Source of the DNA: Diadophis punctatus similis
Taxonomy: Eukaryota > Chordata > Lepidosauria > Squamata > Dipsadidae
Assembly (NCBI GenBank): GCA_023053685.1
Contig: JALIGW010000005.1
Location: forward strand, 18,998,001-19,062,000
Direction: 5' to 3'
DNA length: 64,000 nt
Below are positions 59,222-64,000 of the stretch, one piece after another; within the stretch, counting starts at the first letter, position 1; the number at the start of each line of letters is the position of its first letter. The position numbers were made by a program, and so were the translations under genes. The notes under the pieces are model-generated. The model had not been told where the DNA came from and made no database searches. It saw only the letters and a list, made by a program, of their open reading frames with translations.

Positions 59222-59535
59222 TAGGTAGGTAGGTAAAGTTTTCACTGTCAGTTGTGTTTGACTCTAGGGCACAATATTCATCCCTGTGGCCGAGGGAGCC
59301 AGTGTTATCCAAAGACAATTTCTGTAGTCATGTGGTGCATGGCTATACATCAAAAGCCCATGGGATGTCATCTTCCCACCAAACTGGTACCTATTAAAAT
59401 AATTCCATTTGCATGCTTTCAAACTTCTAGAATGGTAGGAGCTGGGGCAAGTAATGGGAACTCACCCCATTGCAAGGAGCTTGGGTCTTGAACTCCAGCT
59501 GACAAGCTCAGCGTCTTTAACCGCTGAGCCATTTA
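59222..59535 (-). mobile_element. Third tRNA-derived SINE family, near full length, antisense
   Basis: On minus it opens TGGCTCAGCGGTTAAAGACG (A box) with GGAGTTCAAGACCC (B box), then GGTGAGTTCCCATTACTTGC, TGGTGGGAAGATGACATCCC, GACTACAGAAATTGTCTTTG and CTAGAGTCAAACACAACTGA. Such SINEs are widespread in squamates. Confidence 0.78.
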
Positions 59536-59596
<61 letters not shown>

Positions 59597-59598
59597 GT
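59535..59598. repeat. (GTGTAT)n hexanucleotide array
   Basis: About ten units at the 5' end of the antisense SINE. Confidence 0.95.
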
Positions 59599-60370
59599 AT
59601 TCATTCATGCTGGTAATGAAACAGCTGCAGGAAGAGAAGCCAGCTCACAGAGCATCAAGAACTCAACAATTCAACTTAAGCTTATATAGATTCTCTTCCT
59701 GCAGCTATTTCATTACCAACATGAAAGATTTCTGTATGAGCCATGCAGCACGCAGTGATTCCTATACCTATCTCCAGGCTTAATGCTTACTAAATGCCAT
59801 TTATGATTTTGAGCCCACTAGAAGTTACAACAGAAGTCTTTTTTAAAGAGTAAGTAAACAGGCATCTTGTCACTGAATTAATTTCTTCCTGGATCAGTTT
59901 GTTTGTTTGTTTGTTATACCTTTTAATGCATGCTTTGGCTTCTCAGGGTGACTTGGTTAACTAGCAGTTTTAAGGGATGGTGAGAAATGCCACCTGAGTT
60001 CAAAGGGAATAGAGCTCCTATTAATAGCCAATGCTGGAAGGTAAATTGGTGTCATTGTCTAGTCAAGCAAAGGCCAAGGTTTCCAACAAGAGCTGGCATT
60101 AATTTTTAAATCCCTAAACAATTTGAGAGTAAGTTTCCCATGGACTCCTCTTCTCCAGTTATAGACCTGTCCTGACATCATCTTTTAATGTGCTGCTCTT
60201 GATGCTTCCAAGAAATAAAAATAGTTCAAGTGTCTGGCATGCTTTTGTGGGCTAGTAGCATGTTTATGAAATGTTCTTCCCAAAGAAATTAGTCTGATGT
60301 CTATATTATTAGTCTTTTTATCATTTGAAAAAGATATATTTATTTGTAAAGTCAATGCACAAAACATTTT
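59599..60370. other. No gene or recognised repeat
   Basis: AAACAGCTGCAGGAAGAGAA and its near complement TCTTCCTGCAGCTATTTCATTA (59618, 59694) form an imperfect inverted repeat. A (GTTT)n of three or four units lies near 59900. Confidence 0.45.
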
Positions 60371-60722
60371 CCTGTCCTGTCCTTTCCTGTCCTGTCCTAT
60401 TCCGTCCCTTCCCATCCCGTCCCGTCCCTTCCCTTCCCTTCCCTTCCCTTCCCTTCCCTTCCCTTCCCTTCCCTTCCCTTCCCTTCCCTTCCCTTCCCTC
60501 CCCTCCCCTCCCCTCCCCTCCCCTCCCCTCCCCTCCCCTCCCCTCTCCTCTCCTCTCCTCTCCTCTCCTCTCCTCTTCTCCTCTCCTCTCCTCTCCTCTC
60601 CTCTCCTCTCCTCTCCTCTCCTCTCCTCTCTTCTTCTCCTCTCCATGCCACCCTTCTCGTCTACCCTCTTCTCTCCTTCCCTCTCCTCCTCTCCCCTCCC
60701 CTCCCGTCTTCTCCTCTCCTCT
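60371..60722. repeat. 350-bp polypyrimidine array evolving CCTGT > CCCTT > CCCTC > CCTCT
   Basis: Pentamer blocks change by single bases from left to right: TCCTG (60371-60420), CCCTT (60420-60498), CCCTC (60498-60545), CTCCT (60545-60640), then mixed. Long frames on both strands here are artefacts. Confidence 0.94.
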
Positions 60723-61580
60723 CAAAAGGTTTTGTCCCAATTTTCTCCAATGCAGTTTTTTTCCTTACTCTTGGTATTACCGATATGTTTCTTCTTTTAT
60801 ATAGTTTTAATTTTTCCATTAAAAAAATCCAATAGCATTATTTATTGTAAGTAAATTAATAGATCATACTCATCTTAAAATAATTCTCATAGCCCTTCAA
60901 CTATTTTAAAGCAAAAATCCTTTAAATATAGCTCACTCATTGGTTCAGTGAAGGAATAATGTATGAATCTTTTTCTTTATCTCTCTGTCCCTAACCTTAC
61001 CTTCAAACTCTAAAATCACTGTTGCAAGGACTAATGAAGAGATCTTATGGATAAAATGTCAATATTAATAAAAGCAGTAACTTACATTTGCAGTATTCGC
61101 CATTGATTGGCTATCCTCCTTTCCTTGGAGTGAAATAAAACTCCATGTGGCTGACATTAGTTAATTTGGAATATAGGAAGCCATTTAATTTGTATAGTTA
61201 GAAATGCAAGCAAAACAGAAGATCTGTGCAGACTTTCATAATTAAATTGGCATTTGATCTTATGGAGAGATCAGTGGGTAAGATAGCCACAATTATAATA
61301 CTACAGGATAATTTTACTGAAGATATTTGTGTTGGTTTATCTTTGTTGCATATTTATAATGCCAATAAATCTAAGTGGAAGCTTAAGTTTGGAATCCAAA
61401 ATGCACAATACTTTGCCTTTGACTACATATTCTTATTTTAATGTTCAGTATAGGCTTCAAGCACACCAAATACTGAACATTACAGTAAGAATATGTAGAT
61501 TAAAAGGGGAAAGCTATGTGTTTGGATTCCAGAATTGTTTTTCTCAAAAATTTGTACACATATTATGCAATTGTGGATTA
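60723..61580. other. No gene; one inverted repeat
   Basis: TTTGGAATCCAAAATGCACA ... TTTGGATTCCAGAATTG with ACATATTCTTATTTTAATGTTCAGTAT and its complement (61380-61530) form an imperfect foldback of about 70-bp arms. Confidence 0.45.
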
Positions 61581-61978
61581 CAGGTAGTCCTCAACTTATG
61601 ACCACAATCGATGGCAACATTTCTGTTTTTAAGTGAAACATTTGTTAAGTGAGTTTTGCCTCATTTTATGACCTTTCTTGCAAAAGTTGCTAAGTGAGTC
61701 ACTGCATTTGTTAAATTTGTAACATAGCTGTTAAGTGAATCTGGCTTTCCCCATTGACCTTGCTTGTCAGAAGGTCGCAAAAGGTGATCACATGACCCCA
61801 GGACACTGTGACCATCATAAATATGAGCCAGTTGCTAAGCATCCGAAGTTTGGTCACATGACCACAGGGAGGCTGCAATGGTCATAAGTGTGAAAAACGG
61901 TCATAAGTCACTTTTTCCCAATCCTGGTGTCACTTCGAACGATCACTAAATGAACTGTTGTAAGTCAAGGACTACCTG
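61581..61978. mobile_element. 398-bp MITE with TA target site, second copy
   Basis: Ends CAGGTAGTCCTCAACTTATG and TAAGTCAAGGACTACCTG, flanked by TA (61579-61580, 61979-61980). Same order and length as 34609-35006. Confidence 0.86.
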
Positions 61979-63867
61979 TAGTTGCCATTTATAGAAGTGT
62001 AGCATGATGTCAGTTTGTTCCAAATGTAGGAAAACATCAGAGAATTATAAAAGATGAAATTTAAGCCCTTTATTAAGTAGAAACTGGTACCTTATATTTG
62101 CATCATTTCCCCTGTTGGCAGAAAAAGGACACACAGCAAGAATATCTGATTCTGATCTCATGAATTTCCAGAAAGATGGTAAAGTAGCCTCTCACTATGA
62201 AATTGTCAACACTTCAGCAAGAATAAAAGCATTTCTTGCATGACTTATTTTGAAATGAAAACCTCCCCTAAACTTGAATGAAATGACTTTGAAAGGTATT
62301 CTTTGAAATCATTTGTGTACACTAAAAAAAACCAAACAATAATGTAAATTCGATTAACACACCGCTGGACACAAAGTTGAAGAGGCATCACAGGCTTGAA
62401 TGGCTTATGCAGTTGATTTCTATATTTTGAACATGAATGTGAAGCTCTTGTGGAAGAAGGACATTATATGAATTTGATTATTATTTTTTTAAAAAAACCT
62501 GAAATATAGTGGCATTTTTAAAAAAAGAAATAACCCATTTCATTTAAATGGATTGATTTTGATTCCTGATGTCAGCAGATAGATGTAAAGCTCTGAGCTG
62601 CTTTTGTAAAAGTCAATTGATATGGAGAACAGGTTGAATAATTTTATACATTAGGGAGGAGGGTTGGTCTAAAGGTTTAGTAAAATTTGAATTTAAAGTC
62701 CTAGCTTTGTTACCTGCTTACTATCCTCCTTAATAGTGAATCGCTTAGCTCTGAACAAGTAAATCAGTGGAACACAGGAATAATGTCAAGCGCCAGGGAA
62801 ATCAGGTGAGTATAAAGATTTATTGCAAGCTTAAGCTCACTACAAGAATCTGACCAACTAATGGTCAAGAGAAATGTGCATGAGATAAGAGAGGCATTCA
62901 AGGTCATCTCCTACAAATAAGGAAGCAATAAGTGTGAAAAGAAATAATATATAGGCAGAGAACTAATGCACAATATTTGATTTAAGTAGCAAGACTAAAA
63001 GCATAGCTGGGATTTAGAATTGCTAAGAATCAAAGTCATTGTATATCTTCGGAGTGATATGTACATTTCAGTGTTGGCACCATTACTGAGGAGACCTAAA
63101 CCCCTCCCATTCACTGTGGGCGTGAGAATTTACCGTAAGTAGATCCGCTCCAGATTATTTGACAAGATGGATTTCATTTAGGCATATAAGTCCCTAAGTG
63201 GCAAACTACACCCAGACCAGCTGGTGTAACCAAGTTATACCAAGCATAGCTTGGATCTTATAGAACAATAGAGTTTTTTTATTTTATTTGTTTAGTGTCC
63301 CTAGATCACCACAAGGGACAGTGCTATCCACTCCGGAATTCAGTTTCTGAAATTTCACATCCTGCTGTTCTTGAATGTAATGTCTTACATTTTGGATTAG
63401 GAAAGAATATAACTATTATCTGTTACATAAAGTTTATATCTCTATCTCTATCTACCTACCTACCTACCTATCTCTATATATCTATATATATATACACACA
63501 CACATGCATGACATATCTGTGTATGTGTGTCTCCAGAAGAATGAGATAAAAGTGGCTCACTATCTTAATTCACCAGCATATAAAAAGGAGGAGGAAATAA
63601 ACAACAATCAGATTCCATTATTATAATCAGCTCAATAAAAGGAGTTTCAGCCCTCCCGTGGAGCTGATTTCCTGGTCTACCTATCTTATCAGTGGGGAAG
63701 ACAGCAAAAACAGCATGTTAGATTTAACTGAATTGACATGAGAAAATGTATTTGTCTGGCTAAGGATCAAAATCAATTCAATTTATGAACTGATTGTAAA
63801 ATACAAGAGGACATTGATATATTGATTGATCGGGAGATTTGTCTGAAACACTCTGGGAGGGTTACAG
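61979..63867. other. No gene; (CTAC)n/(TA)n/(CA)n patch at 63438-63505
   Basis: About 1.9 kb of AT-rich sequence. The 84-codon frame at 63295 runs into the microsatellite and has no support. Confidence 0.45.
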
Positions 63868-64000
63868 TGCGCGTGGTTTGATGTAATGTTTAAGCATCAG
63901 GTCAGAAAATGGACACTCTGAGTTGTAATCCTGCCTTAGGCACAAAGTCAATAGGATGACCTTGGCCCAGTCCTGCTCTTTCTCAGCCCTAGGAAGCAAG
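63868..64000 (+). mobile_element. tRNA-SINE (42144 family), partial at window edge
   Basis: GTTTGATGTAATGTTTAAGC (A-box-like), GAGTTGTAATCCTGCCTTAG (B box region) and GGATGACCTTGGCCCAGTCC match the 42144 family. The right end runs off the window. Confidence 0.7.

Noticed and set aside
60185..60854. Long frames of Gly/Arg/Glu or Ser/Pro/Leu on both strands
   Set aside because: Produced by the pyrimidine pentamer array, with no unique protein sequence beyond it.

Overview
The window is non-model vertebrate nuclear DNA and almost certainly comes from a squamate reptile, most likely an advanced (colubroid) snake. This rests on the repeat content: antisense CR1 copies, an L2 copy with a decayed reverse-transcriptase reading frame, a CR1-L3 'Snake1'-like 3' end running straight into an (AATAG)n array, a Bov-B LINE, several squamate tRNA-derived SINEs, Bkm-type GATA arrays, SPIN-like and other hAT MITEs, and very long tetranucleotide microsatellites. 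No bacterial, phage or CRISPR features are present.

One host gene is supported, on the minus strand. Four blocks with good splice sites join in one continuous open frame: a putative first coding exon in a CpG island (32198-32509), then 29179-29325, 25101-25281 and 7244-7408. Exon phases are 0, 0, 1 and 1. The joined partial product is about 268 residues, rich in Pro, Ser and Thr and without obvious enzymatic motifs. I could not assign it to a family by eye, so no gene symbol is given. Its 3' exons lie beyond the left edge or were not found in 1-7243. The rest of 1-32200 is intronic or downstream sequence, and about 33100-64000 is 5' flanking or intergenic DNA with no convincing exon.

Layout. 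1-7.2 kb: a palindromic MITE, nested CR1/SINE insertions, a SPIN-like MITE and two decayed LINE ends. 7.2-8.9 kb: exon 4 and an inverted duplication carrying mariner transposase fragments. 10-17 kb: SINE, hAT MITEs, L2 with an (AAAT)n tail, and a long antisense Bov-B split by (TTTC)n. 17-24 kb: MITEs, a solo LTR, an R4/Dong-like LINE fragment and a SPIN-like element. 24-33 kb: exons 3, 2 and 1 and the CpG island. 33-40 kb: microsatellites, a TA-flanked MITE, a Snake1 end and an 871-bp TA-flanked element. 41-49 kb: SINEs, four hAT elements (one keeping a transposase remnant), a truncated L1 with target-site duplications, and a solo LTR. 51-64 kb: an LTR fragment, foldback elements, L2 ends each beside (TTTA)n, two MITEs sharing one target site, GATA arrays and a 350-bp polypyrimidine tract.

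The main value of the window is as a record of transposon activity. Thirteen hAT-type elements have 8-bp flanking duplications readable at base level, and ten of these have TA at the centre. Several LINE 3' ends appear to have seeded microsatellites. I found no clearly new biological system. The unidentified four-exon gene and the nested or shared-target MITEs are the best leads.
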